Of a stretch of 64,000 nt of DNA, positions 21,335-30,735 are shown one piece after another. The stretch is from positions 806,001 through 870,000 of the forward strand of contig NZ_CP081943.1 in the NCBI RefSeq assembly GCF_020423045.1, read 5' to 3'. The position numbers and the translations under genes were made by a program. The first letter of the stretch is position 1. Each line of letters starts with the position of its first letter. The DNA comes from Pseudomonas sp. MM213. Lineage in GTDB: Bacteria; Pseudomonadota; Gammaproteobacteria; Pseudomonadales; Pseudomonadaceae. Under the pieces are notes generated by a model. That model was not told the origin of the DNA, searched no databases, and saw only the letters and a list, made by a program, of their open reading frames with translations.

Positions 21335-21536
21335 TGTGTTGCGGGCCGGTCTCCGGGCTCACGAGGGGCTTTGGCGTCAGCCGAAACCTGCAAGCGTCAC
21401 CTTCCCATGCCGAACTGCTGGCACAGTGGATCTGACGCTTCGCTCGCTTACCGTTGCGGGGGCAGCACCGGACTGACATGGCTTTGAGTAAAGCACATGA
21501 ATCACCGGTTTCCCGTTTCACCCTGTGAAGGGCACC
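21335..21536 (-). promoter_or_regulatory. Cobalamin riboswitch controlling cbtB-cbtA-cobE-cobM
   Basis: On the minus strand the leader opens GGTGCC...AGGGTGAAACGGGAA, contains GTGCTGCCCCCGCAACGG, GCATGGGAAGG, and ends near GAGCCCGGAGACCGGCC. These are the ordered conserved blocks of the B12 riboswitch. It lies 129 bp upstream of cbtB, so expression should fall when cobalamin is abundant. Confidence 0.93.
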
Positions 21537-21615
21537 CGTAACAAGGTGTGTAGGAGAGCATGGGCGGGGGTTGGGCGTCAATTGGCAAGGGTTCTCAACT
21601 CGGAACCGAGGTGGA

Positions 21616-21690
21616 TTCTTCGCGGGCAAGCCTCGCTCCTACAGGGGATCGCATTTCTCTGTAGGAGCGAGGCTTGCCCGCGAAGGGGCC
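21616..21690. repeat. REP pair between the two riboswitches
   Basis: Inverted REP copies (21616-21642 and 21661-21686, core GGCAAGCCTCGCTCCTAC) separate the two divergent cobalamin leaders. The promoters of both arms must lie in or next to the 211-bp gap 21537-21747; no consensus promoter stands out. Confidence 0.85.
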
Positions 21691-21747
21691 GGTACGGGCG
21701 CCACAAGACATTGACCCGCCCCCACACCATGCGTAGCCTTGCGCATT

Positions 21748-21935
21748 CGAGGTTCTTCGGCGTTTGCCGGAGCTAAGAAGGGAACGCGGTCGATGCCGCG
21801 GCTGCCCCCGCAACTGTGAACGGTGATGTTCGCTGCCACGCCACTGCAAACCTGTCCAACGGGTTCGCGGAAAGGCGCAGCCAACGCCAGTCTCGCGACA
21901 GGCACACCGTCAGCCAGGAGACCTGCCTCGACACG
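21748..21935 (+). promoter_or_regulatory. Cobalamin riboswitch controlling cobW-cobN-chelatase ATPase
   Basis: Plus-strand leader with AGAAGGGAACGCGGT, CGGCTGCCCCCGCAACTG, GCCACTGCA, CGCGGAAAGGCGC and the terminal GTCAGCCAGGAGACCTGCC. The order and spacing match the cobalamin riboswitch. It ends about 105 bp before the cobW start. Confidence 0.95.
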
Positions 21936-22040
21936 AATTCTCACTACAACCGGGCGGGGTGATCCGGTGGCGAACTCTTCCGCGCGCCTGTCGCTGCGGT
22001 CGTCGTCCCGCATGCCCGCCACCTTGCCAAAGGGCATCCG

Positions 22041-23108
22041 ATGAAAACACTGGCCAAACTCCCCGTCACCATCGTTACCGGCTTCCTCGGCTCGGGCAAA
22101 ACCACCTTGCTGCGGCACATGCTCGATAACGCGCAGGGCCGCCGCATCGCGGTGATCGTCAACGAGTTCGGCGAGCTGGGCATCGACGGCGAAATCCTCA
22201 AGCAGTGCTCCATCGGTTGCACCGAAGAAGAAGCCAACGGCCGCGTCTACGAACTGGCCAACGGCTGCCTGTGCTGCACCGTCCAGGAAGAATTTTTCCC
22301 GGTGATGCGTGAACTGGTGGCCCGTCGCGGCGACCTCGATCACATTCTGATCGAAACGTCGGGCCTGGCCCTGCCAAAACCTTTGGTCCAGGCCTTCCAG
22401 TGGCCGGAAATCCGCAGCGCCTGCACCGTTGACGCGGTGATCACCGTGGTCGACAGCCCGGCCGTGGCGGCCGGCACGTTCGCCGCGTTCCCGGACCAAG
22501 TGGATGCCCAGCGCAAACTCGACCCGAACCTGGACCACGAATCGCCGCTGCACGAGCTGTTCGCCGACCAACTGGCCAGCGCCGACCTGGTGATTCTCAA
22601 CAAGGCCGACCTGATCAGCGCCGAAGACCTGGCCCGCGTACGCCTGGAAGTCGCCGAAGAACTGCCGCCCGCCGTCAAAGTCATCGAAGCCAGCAGCGGT
22701 CGCCTGCCACTGGACGTGCTGATCGGTCTCGGCGCCGGCTCCGAAGAACACATCGACAGCCGTCATAGCCACCACGATCATCACCACGACGGCGATGACC
22801 ATGACGACCACGATCACGACGCGTTCGACTCCATTTCCATCGAACTGCCACAAGCCGACGAAAGCCTGTTGATGGACGCGCTGACGCAATTGGTGGTCAA
22901 GCACGGCATCCTGCGGGTCAAGGGTTTCGCGGCGATCCCGAACAAGCCGATGCGTCTGTTGATCCAGGGCGTGGGCACGCGTTTCGACAAGCATTTCGAC
23001 CGTCAGTGGGGCGCCGACGAAGCGCGCACCACGCGTCTGGTGCTGATCGGCCAGGCGCTCGACGCCGCGCAACTCGAAGCGCAATTGCGCGCCGCGCTCA
23101 GCGTTTAA
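22041..23108 (+). CDS. cobW: Cobalamin biosynthesis GTPase CobW
   Basis: A G3E-family P-loop GTPase proposed to chaperone cobalt to the chelatase. The 355 residues show the Walker A GFLGSGKTT (residues 14-22), the metal motif NGCLCCTV (CxCC), LIETSGLA, the guanine motif NKAD, and a long His/Asp-rich loop (HSHHDHHHDGDDHDDHDHD, about residues 239-260) that probably binds metal. A C-terminal CobW_C domain follows. cobN begins 3 bp after its stop, so the two are co-transcribed behind the B12 riboswitch. Confidence 0.95.
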   Translation: MKTLAKLPVTIVTGFLGSGKTTLLRHMLDNAQGRRIAVIVNEFGELGIDGEILKQCSIGCTEEEANGRVYELANGCLCCTVQEEFFPVMRELVARRGDLDHILIETSGLALPKPLVQAFQWPEIRSACTVDAVITVVDSPAVAAGTFAAFPDQVDAQRKLDPNLDHESPLHELFADQLASADLVILNKADLISAEDLARVRLEVAEELPPAVKVIEASSGRLPLDVLIGLGAGSEEHIDSRHSHHDHHHDGDDHDDHDHDAFDSISIELPQADESLLMDALTQLVVKHGILRVKGFAAIPNKPMRLLIQGVGTRFDKHFDRQWGADEARTTRLVLIGQALDAAQLEAQLRAALSV

Positions 23109-23111
23109 CCC

Positions 23112-26100
23112 ATGCACCTGCTCAGGACCCAGCCCGGCGGTTTCGTCTCGGATGACAACATTGCCGACCTTGGACAAACCCCTGCCGAGCTGGTGATCCT
23201 GTGCAGCGGCGATTCCAGCCTCGCGCTGCTCGCCGAAGCCGCGCAACAGTTGCCGGACGATTACCCGAGCGTGCGTCTGGCCAACCCGATGCAGGTGCAG
23301 AACCACGCCTCGGTCGATTTGTATGTCGACGAAGTGCTGCGCCACGCCAAGGTGATTCTGATCTCGCTGCACGGCGGCATTGCGTATTGGCGTTACGGCG
23401 TCGAGCGGTTGGTCGAGCTCTCACAGCGCGGCGTGCAACTGATTCTGGTGCCCGGCGATGATCGCCCGGACCCGGAACTCAGCGACCTGAGCACGGTGGT
23501 TGCCGAAGACCGCGACCGGCTTTGGCATTACTTGCGTCAGGGCGGCATGGCCAACGCGCTCGATCTGTTTCGCTGCCTGGCCAATCGCTGGCTGGAGCGC
23601 GACTACAAGTGGGCCGAACCGCAAACCCTGCCACGCACAGCGATTTACCATCCACAAAAAAGTCCCGCTGCACTGCAGGATTGGCAAGCCGACTGGCAGG
23701 CCGGTCAACCGGTGGCGGCGGTGCTGTTTTACCGCTCGCATTTGCAGGCGGCGAACACCGCGTTCATTGATGTTTTCTGCCAGCGTTTGCAAGCGGCGGG
23801 GTTGAATCCCTTGCCGATTGCCGTGGCCAGTCTCAAAGAGCCCGGCTGCCTCTCGGTGGTCGAGGACTGGCTGGATGACGTCGAAGCCTCGGTGATCCTC
23901 AACACCACCGGTTTCGCCCAATCCAGCCCCGAAGCGCCGCACTTGCGACCGTTTCGACGCAATATCCCGGTGATCCAGGCCATCTGCGCCCAGGACAACG
24001 AACCCGGTTGGCGTGCCAGCGAGCAAGGCCTCGGCCCGCGGGATCTGGCGATGCACATCGCGTTGCCGGAGCTGGACGGGCGGATCATCAGTCGCCCGAT
24101 CAGCTTCAAGGACCTGGCGTGGCGCAGCGAACGCAGTCAGTCCGACGTGGTGTGCTATCGACCACAACCGGAACGCATGGATTTTGTCGCCGAACTGGCG
24201 CGGCGCTGGATCGATCTGGCGCGGGTACCGAACAGCGAAAAACGCATCGCCCTGATCCTCGCCAACTACCCGACCCGCGACGGGCGCATCGGCAACGGTG
24301 TGGGCCTCGACACACCGGCTGCTGCACTGAATATTCTGCGTGCGCTGCATCAAGAAGGTTACCCGCTGCCGGCCGAACTGCCGGGCAGCGGCACCGAACT
24401 GATCCAGCAATTGCTCGGCGGCGTCAGCAATGACCTCGACACCCTCGACCAGCGCCCGTGCCAGCAAAGCCTCGCGCTGGATGATTACAACCTGATGTTC
24501 AACGCCTTGCCCGAGGCTAATCGCCAGGCAGTGCTGGAACGTTGGGGCACCGCGCAAAACGATCCGATGTTCCGTGACGGGCGAATGATGATCGCCGGCC
24601 TGCGTTTCGGCCTGACCTTCGTCGGCATTCAACCGGCGCGCGGTTATCAGGTGGACCCGAGCGCGGTCTATCACGACCCGGACCTGGTACCGCCCCACGG
24701 TTATCTGGCGTTCTATTTCTGGTTGCGCAACACCTACGGCGCCCACGGCCTGATCCACGTCGGCAAGCACGGCAACCTCGAATGGCTGCCGGGCAAAGGT
24801 GTCGGACTGTCCGAGCATTGCTGGCCGGACGCATTGCTCGGACCGCTGCCGAACATCTATCCGTTCATCGTCAACGATCCGGGCGAGGGCGCCCAGGCCA
24901 AGCGCCGCACGCAAGCGGTGATCATCGATCACCTGATGCCACCGCTGACCCGCGCCGAAACCTACGGCCCGCTGCGCAACCTCGAACTGCTCGCCGACGA
25001 GTATTACGAAGCGCAATTGCTTGACCCGCGCCGCGCCCGTGAATTGCAGCGCGACATTCTGCAATTGGTGCGCGACACGCACATCGACCGTGAGCTGCAA
25101 CTGGACGAGAAGCTCGACAGCGACGCCGATGCAGCGATCTGGTTACCGCGCCTGGACACGTATTTGTGCGATCTGAAGGAGTCGCAGATCCGCGATGGGC
25201 TGCACATCTTTGGTGAATCGCCGACCGGGCGTCTGCGCATCGACACGTTGTTGGCTTTGTTGAGGATTCCACGGGGCGATGGCCGTGGCGCGCAGTCGAG
25301 TTTGCTGCGGGCGTTGGCCAAGGCGTTTGGTTTGGGCTTTGATCCGCTGGATTGCGCGTTGGCTGAGCCTTGGGTTGGGCCGCGACCGATTGAACTGCAA
25401 TCTGTCAGCGACGAAGCCTGGCGAACTGCCGGCGATACCCGCGAACGCCTCGAACTGTTCGCCGCTCAACTGATCTCGCAAGTTCTCGATACCTGTGGGA
25501 GCGAGCCTGCTCGCGATGGAGTGTCAGCCACATTGGTGTCGACTGACACACCATCGCGAGCAGGCTCGCTCCCACAGGGGTCGGGGTGGTCTGATGTGAG
25601 CGCCATCCTCGACAACCTGCGCGAAGTCGTTGCGCCAAGGCTCGACGCCTGCGGTCCGGCGGAAATGCGCGGCTTGCTCGACGCCCTCAGCGGTCGTTTC
25701 GTCCCCGCCGGCCCCAGCGGCGCGCCGAGTCGCGGGCGGCTGGACGTGCTGCCGACCGGACGCAATTTCTATTCGGTGGACGTGCGCAACCTGCCGACCA
25801 CCACCGCATGGCGCATCGGTTTTCAATCGGCAGAACCTGATTCTCGAGCGGCACTTGCAGGACCACGGCGATCACCTGCGTCAGCTCGGCCTGTCGGTCT
25901 GGGGCACCGCGACCATGCGCACCGGCGGCGACGACATCGCGCAAGCCATGGCGCTGATGGGCGTGCGCCCGGTCTGGGCGACGGGCAGTCAGCGGGTCGA
26001 TGACTTCGAAATTCTGCCGCTGAGCCTGCTCGACCGCCCACGCGTGGACGTGACCTTGCGCGTGTCCGGGTTCTTCCGTGATGCCTTTGCCAATCTGATC

Positions 26101-26952
26101 CGCCTGTTCGATGCGGCGGTGCAGGCAGTCGCTGCGCTGGATGAACCGGACGATCTCAATCCATTGGCGGCCAAGGTCCGCGCCGAACGCGAGGCGCTGC
26201 TGCAATCGGGCCTTGATGAAGAAGCGGCCAAACGGCAGGCCGGTTGGCGCATCTTCGGCGCCAAACCCGGTGCTTACGGTGCTGGCGTGCAAGGGGCAAT
26301 CGATGGTCGTTTGTGGCAGAGCCGCGAGGACCTGACCGAGGTTTACCTCAACTGGGGCGGCTACGCTTACGGCGGTGCCGACGAAGGCACGGCGGCCCGC
26401 GAGCAGTTCGCCCAGCGCCTGAGCCAGGTTCAGGCCGTGCTGCAGAATCAGGACAACCGCGAGCATGATTTGCTCGACTCCAATGACTATTACCAGTTCC
26501 AGGGCGGTATGCTCGCGGCCGTGGAAAGCCTCAGCGGTGCAGCGGCTGCCAGTTACCATGGCGACCACAGCCAACCGGACTTGCCGAAAATCCGTACGCT
26601 GAAGGAAGAACTGAACCGGGTCATCCGCTCGCGGGCGGCGAATCCGAAGTGGATCGACGGCGTGAAGCGCCACGGCTACAAAGGTGCGTTTGAACTGGCG
26701 GCGACGGTCGATAACCTGTTCGCGTTCGACGCGACGACGCAGTTGATCGACGATCACCAATACGCGTTGCTGGCCGATGCGTATTTGCTGGACCCGGCGA
26801 CCCGGGATTTTGTCCGCGAGCACAATCCCCATGCGTTGCGCGACATGACGGAGCGGATGCTGGAAGCGCAGCAGCGCGGGATGTGGCAAGAGCCGGGCGC
26901 CTATAAAGAAGCACTGGAAAACCTGCTGCTGGACATAGAAGAAGACACCTGA
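23112..26952 (+). CDS. cobN: Cobaltochelatase large subunit CobN, interrupted by a one-base frameshift
   Basis: CobN binds hydrogenobyrinate a,c-diamide and, with its ATPase partners, inserts cobalt. Family blocks such as ALILANYPTRDGRIGNGVGLD, HVGKHGNLEWLPGKGVGLS and YGGADEGTAAREQ are present. The frame from 23112 is coherent to about 25832 (RIGFQSA), then turns to nonsense. From 25834 the +1 frame resumes NLILERHLQDHGDH and runs to 26952. Dropping one G at 25833 restores a product of about 1280 residues. The gene also contains an 87-bp REP pair in frame (25492-25578), translated as SEPARDG...SRAGSLPQG. Without the frameshift repair, the product would end at 26003 as a 963-residue protein lacking the C-terminal quarter. 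The shift could be a sequencing error or a real mutation. Confidence 0.9.
25492..25578. repeat. REP pair inserted in frame within cobN
   Basis: Two perfect 28-nt inverted arms (25492-25519 and 25551-25578, core GTGGGAGCGAGCCTGCTCGC) span 87 nt, exactly 29 codons. The translation is open and adds a basic, proline/glycine-rich segment between QLISQVL and VSAILDNLREVV. Confidence 0.9.
25833..25833 (+). other. cobN: Frameshift position in cobN (extra G)
   Basis: CAA TCG GCA | G | AAC CTG ATT CTC: removing the G gives QSANLILERH, which joins two otherwise continuous CobN halves. The exact base could be any that restores the frame within a few nucleotides. Confidence 0.75.
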
Positions 26953-26966
26953 CACACCGTAGATCC

Positions 26967-27063
26967 CCTGTAGGAGTGAGCCTGCTCGCGATAGCGTTGG
27001 GTCAGTCAATGTTGATTTGCCTGACACACCGCTATCGCCGGCAAGCCGGTCTCGCTCCCACAG
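26967..27063. repeat. REP pair between cobN and the chelatase ATPase gene
   Basis: Inverted REP copies (26967-26992, GTAGGAGTGAGCCTGCTCGC, and 27035-27063) fill most of the 148-bp gap in the operon. Confidence 0.88.
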
Positions 27064-27100
27064 TTAGAAGCATTTCACCGACCATGACCGAGATTTGATA

Positions 27101-28099
27101 ATGACCGACACCCCGCATTTCCCCTTATCCGCCGTGGTCGGCGCCGACGATCTCAAACTCGCTTTGTACCTCACCGCCATCGACCCGAAAATCGGCGGCG
27201 TGCTGATCGAAGGTCCACGCGGCATGGCCAAATCCACCCTGGCCCGAGGCCTCGCGGACCTGCTCGCCAGCGGTCAGTTCGTCACCTTGCCGCTGGGTGC
27301 CACTGAAGAACGCCTGGTCGGCACCCTCGACCTTGACGCCGCCCTGAGCGAAGGTCGTGCGCAGTTTTCGCCCGGCGTACTGGCCAAGGCTGACGGCGGC
27401 GTGCTCTACGTCGATGAAGTCAATCTGCTGCCCGATCACCTGGTGGACTTGCTGCTCGACGTCGCCGCCAGCGGCACCAACCTGATCGAGCGTGACGGCA
27501 TTTCCCATCGGCATTCGGCAAAGTTCGTGTTGATCGGCACCATGAATCCGGAAGAGGGCGAGTTGCGTCCGCAACTGCTCGACCGCTTTGGCCTGAACGT
27601 CGCCCTCAGCGGTCATACCGCACCCGCCCAGCGTGGGCAGATCATCCGTCGGCGGCTGGATTTCGACAGCGATCCGCAACGCTTCTGCGCCGAGTGGGAA
27701 AGCCAGCAGCAGTCTTTGCGTGAGCGTTGCCAGACAGCGCGCAGCACACTGGCGAGCATCCCCCTGGACGATGAGGCGCTGGCACAGATTACCGAGCGCT
27801 GTTTCGCCGCCGGTGTCGATGGGCTGCGCGCTGACCTGGTCTGGCTGCGTGCCGCCCGTGCCCATGCGGCGTGGCGGGGGGCGAGCGCCATTGCCGAGGA
27901 AGATATCGATGCCGTTGCCGAGTTCGCCTTGCGCCATCGTCGTCGCGAACAGTCGCCATCGGCGCCGCAACAGGCCCGGCAATCCGCGCCGCAACCATCC
28001 AGCCCGAGCGAAGGTCAGGGCCAATGGGGCGAAATGCCGGCGCAGGCGCTGCCGGTCGGTGCTCGACGTGAAGTGCCGAGCTGGCCAAAAAAGCCCTAG
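27101..28099 (+). CDS. Chelatase AAA+ ATPase small subunit (ChlI/BchI-type), zero-frame product
   Basis: A 332-residue MgCl-chelatase I-type AAA+ ATPase. Motifs: Walker A in IEGPRGMAKSTLARGLADLL, Walker B in GVLYVDEVNLL, sensor 1 in VLIGTMNPEEGELRPQLLDRFGLNV, and the sensor 2/C-terminal helices. A proline/glutamine-rich tail precedes the stop TAG at 28097-28099. ATG at 27101 is chosen; upstream TTG 27095 is unlikely. Next to cobW-cobN it probably supplies ATP hydrolysis for cobalt insertion in place of CobS. Its last codons lie on a slippery sequence (see 28087-28134), so it is probably the shorter of two products. Confidence 0.88.
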   Translation: MTDTPHFPLSAVVGADDLKLALYLTAIDPKIGGVLIEGPRGMAKSTLARGLADLLASGQFVTLPLGATEERLVGTLDLDAALSEGRAQFSPGVLAKADGGVLYVDEVNLLPDHLVDLLLDVAASGTNLIERDGISHRHSAKFVLIGTMNPEEGELRPQLLDRFGLNVALSGHTAPAQRGQIIRRRLDFDSDPQRFCAEWESQQQSLRERCQTARSTLASIPLDDEALAQITERCFAAGVDGLRADLVWLRAARAHAAWRGASAIAEEDIDAVAEFALRHRRREQSPSAPQQARQSAPQPSSPSEGQGQWGEMPAQALPVGARREVPSWPKKP

Positions 28100-28764
28100 G
28101 CATTCGCCCTCGATCTGACGCGGGGGCGAATGCCAGGCCCCGCGCCGGACGGCTGGACCACGGCAAGCAGGGTAAGCGTCATGCCGCCCGCAGCGGCTCG
28201 ATCAATTGGCCCGGCACCTTGCTCAACGGCCGCCCGCGCCAACGCCAGGATGTGCTGTTTCAATTGCGCACCCGTTCGCCCCATGAACTGTGGCTGGTGA
28301 TCGTCGACGCCTCGGCCTCGACGCGCCGACACCAGGCCTTGAGCGACGCCAAGGGGCTATTGGCGCAGTTGTTCGACGACGCTTACCGCCAACGTGCGCA
28401 CCTGGCGCTGCTGACGGCCAGCGGCCATGCGCCGAAGTGGCAAGTGCAAGGATTGAAAGCTTCCAGCGGGTTGCGCCACTGGCTCGATGGCCTTGGCGCG
28501 GGCGGCGGTACGCCGTTGCTGGCGGCACTGGGCGAAGCGGGGCGATGGCTCGCGGTCCGGCAAAAACGCTTTCCGGCGGAGCAGCAACGGTTGTTGCTGG
28601 TGACCGATGGCCGGTTGAAGGAGTGGTCGGGGTTGCCGGCGCTGGCGTGTCCGGGGCTGCTGATCGACATCGAGCGTGGACCGATCCGGCTGGGGCGGGC
28701 GCGGCAGTTGGCAGCGGAGCTGCAAACGGATTATCGGCATATTGATGAGCTGGTTTCAGGCTGA
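27101..28764 (+). CDS. Predicted -1 frameshift product: chelatase ATPase-VWA fusion (ChlD-like medium subunit)
   Basis: If the ribosome slips back one base at A AAA AAG (28087-28093), translation continues in the -1 frame to 28764 and gives about 554 residues. The fused part starts KALGIRPRSDAGANARP, passes a basic linker (GKQGKRHAARSGSINWPG) and enters a von Willebrand factor A domain with the MIDAS motif DASAS (VIVDASASTRR). ATPase plus linker plus VWA is the layout of ChlD/BchD. The VWA frame has no good independent start: between its upstream stop at 28069 and the domain there is no ATG or GTG, only a TTG at 28219 that would cut into the linker. The alternative is a separate TTG-started protein of 181 residues. 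Confidence 0.75.
28087..28134 (+). promoter_or_regulatory. Programmed -1 frameshift signal (slippery heptamer plus hairpin)
   Basis: A AAA AAG (28087-28093) is in the proper phase for tandem slippage. A 5-nt spacer (CCCTA) is followed by a perfect 11-bp stem GGCATTCGCCC/GGGCGAATGCC (28099-28109 with 28124-28134) with a 14-nt loop. The zero-frame TAG is at 28097-28099. Heptamer, spacing and stem resemble the E. coli dnaX signal. No convincing upstream SD-like enhancer was seen. Confidence 0.8.
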
Positions 28765-28787
28765 GTTTGCAGTGTCTGTGCTGGCCT

Positions 28788-28856
28788 CTTCGCGGACAAG
28801 CCTCGCTCCTACAGGGACAATGCGTAACCTGTAGGAGCGAGGCTTGCCCGCGAAGG
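28788..28856. repeat. REP pair after the chelatase gene
   Basis: Inverted copies CTTCGCGGACAAGCCTCGCT (28788 onward) and its partner ending at 28856, separated by about 15 nt. It probably stabilises or ends the cob operon transcript. Confidence 0.88.
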
Positions 28857-28937
28857 CATCACCTCGGTAACGAATACTCACGACCAATCTGCAGCGCTGC
28901 CCTATGCTCTGAAAGCAGCCATTCACAGGAGTGAAGC

Positions 28938-30584
28938 ATGCGTGTTCTAGCCACAAACAGTCAGGACGATTTCCGCGTCAAAGCCTACGCCGGCACCAAC
29001 GGCGTGCTGCTGGCCATGGACCTGGCCGAATCCCGCCGCAAGGGCCTGCTGGGTTTCGCCATCGAAAAACAGCAAGGCAGCAAACCCTGGTTGTTCCTGT
29101 TCAATAGCCTGACGTTCCCCGGCAAGGCTCATACGTTCCCGCAGTTTCACGCCACCCCAAGCGACCTCGCGCCGTTGCAGAAATTTCGCTGGGCCGATTA
29201 CGCGGTCAATCCGGGGATGACGATCCATTACCGAATCCACCTCGCCTATGGCAGCGCCGATGCACCGCAGCTGGGCGAATTTCTGGAGGTAACCGTCACG
29301 TCCGACAACGGCCTGCCGCACAATCAGAGTGTGATTTTCAACCGCGCGGTGGCCGCCAGTCAGGCATTCCAGCGCAAGTTTCCCGACCTCGACGCGTTGA
29401 TCAGCGCCAACAAGAACCTGCCCATCGAGGCCTGGCCCGATGCGCCGCGCCAGTGGCTGGAAAACGGTTTGCTCGGGCGCTTGCTGGGGTTTATCGAACG
29501 GGCGCTGGATGGTCAGTGGGCGCTGGACATTGCCATTTACGAGTACGAGTTGCAGGTGATAGTCGATGCCGTCAACGCGGCGTTCGAACGGGGTGTGAAG
29601 GTTCGCGTGCTGTATCACGCACAACCCGACGATGACGACACCGTCATCAACCAGGCCAGCCTGGAAAAAATCCCGGCGGCGAACAAGCGCGGGCGTGTCA
29701 CTCACAATATCTTCCACAACAAATTCATGGTGCTGAGCCAGGTTGATGCCGCCGGGCAGCTTCAGCCTGAAGCGGTGCTGTGCGGCAGCACCAACTTCAC
29801 GCCCAATGGCGTTTATCGACAGGCCAACGTGGTGCATGTGCTGGACGACGCGCGCATCAGCGCCAGCTATCTGCAGACCTTCGAGCAAGTCTGGGCGACA
29901 CCGGACGACGTCGGCGCCACCCGGCAATGGATCACGCAACACAACCCGATAGACCCGCAGCAACCGCTGTTCGCCGGGTTCTCACCGCGTTCGGGGCAGG
30001 GTGATTTGCGGGCGTTTGTCGAGATCATCAACGCCGCGAAAAAGGACGTGCTGTTTGTCACCGCGTTCGCCTTGCCCGACGACATTCTCAACGCGCTGCT
30101 CGGCCAGCCCCACGACGATATTTTGCGTTACGGCCTGCAAAACACCGCCAGTCGCATCACCGGTTTTCACGCTGATCGCAGCGCCGAATTTGCCGCGACT
30201 GCGCTGCTCAACACCGGGCTGGAAGGCTGGCTTCGAGAGAACATGAAGGGCCAGAAGGGCAATTTGCTGGTGCACACCAAAGCCGTGGTCACCGACTTCA
30301 CCAGCGACGCGCCGACGATCATCAGCGGCAGCCACAACCTCAGCGCTGCGGCCAGTAACGGCAACGACGAGAACTATCTGATCGTGCGCGGCGATACCGA
30401 TCTGGCTGATCGTTATGGTTTGGAGTTGCTGCGGTTTTACGAACATTACCGCTTTCGCTACTTCGCGAAGAAGCTTGCGCTCAAACAGGTGCAGCCGTTG
30501 AAGGTGGATGACAGCTGGACTGATGATTACTACCTGGCGGGGGATTTGCGGCAGCTGTCCAGATTGCGATTCTCCGGACGGTAA
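28938..30584 (+). CDS. Phospholipase D-like domain protein
   Basis: A 548-residue protein with two PLD-type active-site motifs: FHNKFMVL around residue 260, with CGSTNFTPNG after it, and VHTKAVVTDF around residue 445, with SGSHNLSAAASNGNDEN after it. The HxK...GS(x)N pattern in both halves indicates the pseudo-dimeric PLD fold, which cleaves or transfers phosphodiesters. The N-terminal 170 residues are a separate beta-rich domain (RVLATNSQDDFRVKAYAG). No signal peptide is present. AGGAG precedes the ATG at 28938. It stands alone between REP pairs. The substrate could be a phospholipid or nucleic acid; the sequence does not decide. Confidence 0.85.
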   Translation: MRVLATNSQDDFRVKAYAGTNGVLLAMDLAESRRKGLLGFAIEKQQGSKPWLFLFNSLTFPGKAHTFPQFHATPSDLAPLQKFRWADYAVNPGMTIHYRIHLAYGSADAPQLGEFLEVTVTSDNGLPHNQSVIFNRAVAASQAFQRKFPDLDALISANKNLPIEAWPDAPRQWLENGLLGRLLGFIERALDGQWALDIAIYEYELQVIVDAVNAAFERGVKVRVLYHAQPDDDDTVINQASLEKIPAANKRGRVTHNIFHNKFMVLSQVDAAGQLQPEAVLCGSTNFTPNGVYRQANVVHVLDDARISASYLQTFEQVWATPDDVGATRQWITQHNPIDPQQPLFAGFSPRSGQGDLRAFVEIINAAKKDVLFVTAFALPDDILNALLGQPHDDILRYGLQNTASRITGFHADRSAEFAATALLNTGLEGWLRENMKGQKGNLLVHTKAVVTDFTSDAPTIISGSHNLSAAASNGNDENYLIVRGDTDLADRYGLELLRFYEHYRFRYFAKKLALKQVQPLKVDDSWTDDYYLAGDLRQLSRLRFSGR

Positions 30585-30600
30585 ATCAGTGTATCCAATG

Positions 30601-30690
30601 GCCCCATCGCGAGCAGGCTCGCTCCCACATGGGATTTGTGTACGCCACCGACCAAATGTGGGAGCGAGACCGGCTTGCCGGCGATGGGGG
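30601..30690. repeat. REP pair, GTGGGAGCGAG type
   Basis: Inverted copies at about 30601-30632 and 30657-30690 (CCCATCGCGAGCAGGCTCGC and GAGACCGGCTTGCCGGCGAT) between two convergent genes. Confidence 0.88.
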
Positions 30691-30735
30691 CGACACGGTC
30701 TCCCCGCGTCAGTGGAACTTTGAACTTCCCCCTGA

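Noticed and set aside
21525..21849. Short open frames with GASLAR/SRAGSLP-like text next to REPs (also at 50369-50840, 61451-61934)
   Set aside because: They are translations of REP elements, not proteins.
28219..28764. VWA protein as an independent gene from TTG 28219
   Set aside because: The codon is weak, lies inside the basic linker and has no clear SD; the -1 frameshift signal explains expression better. It remains the fallback interpretation.
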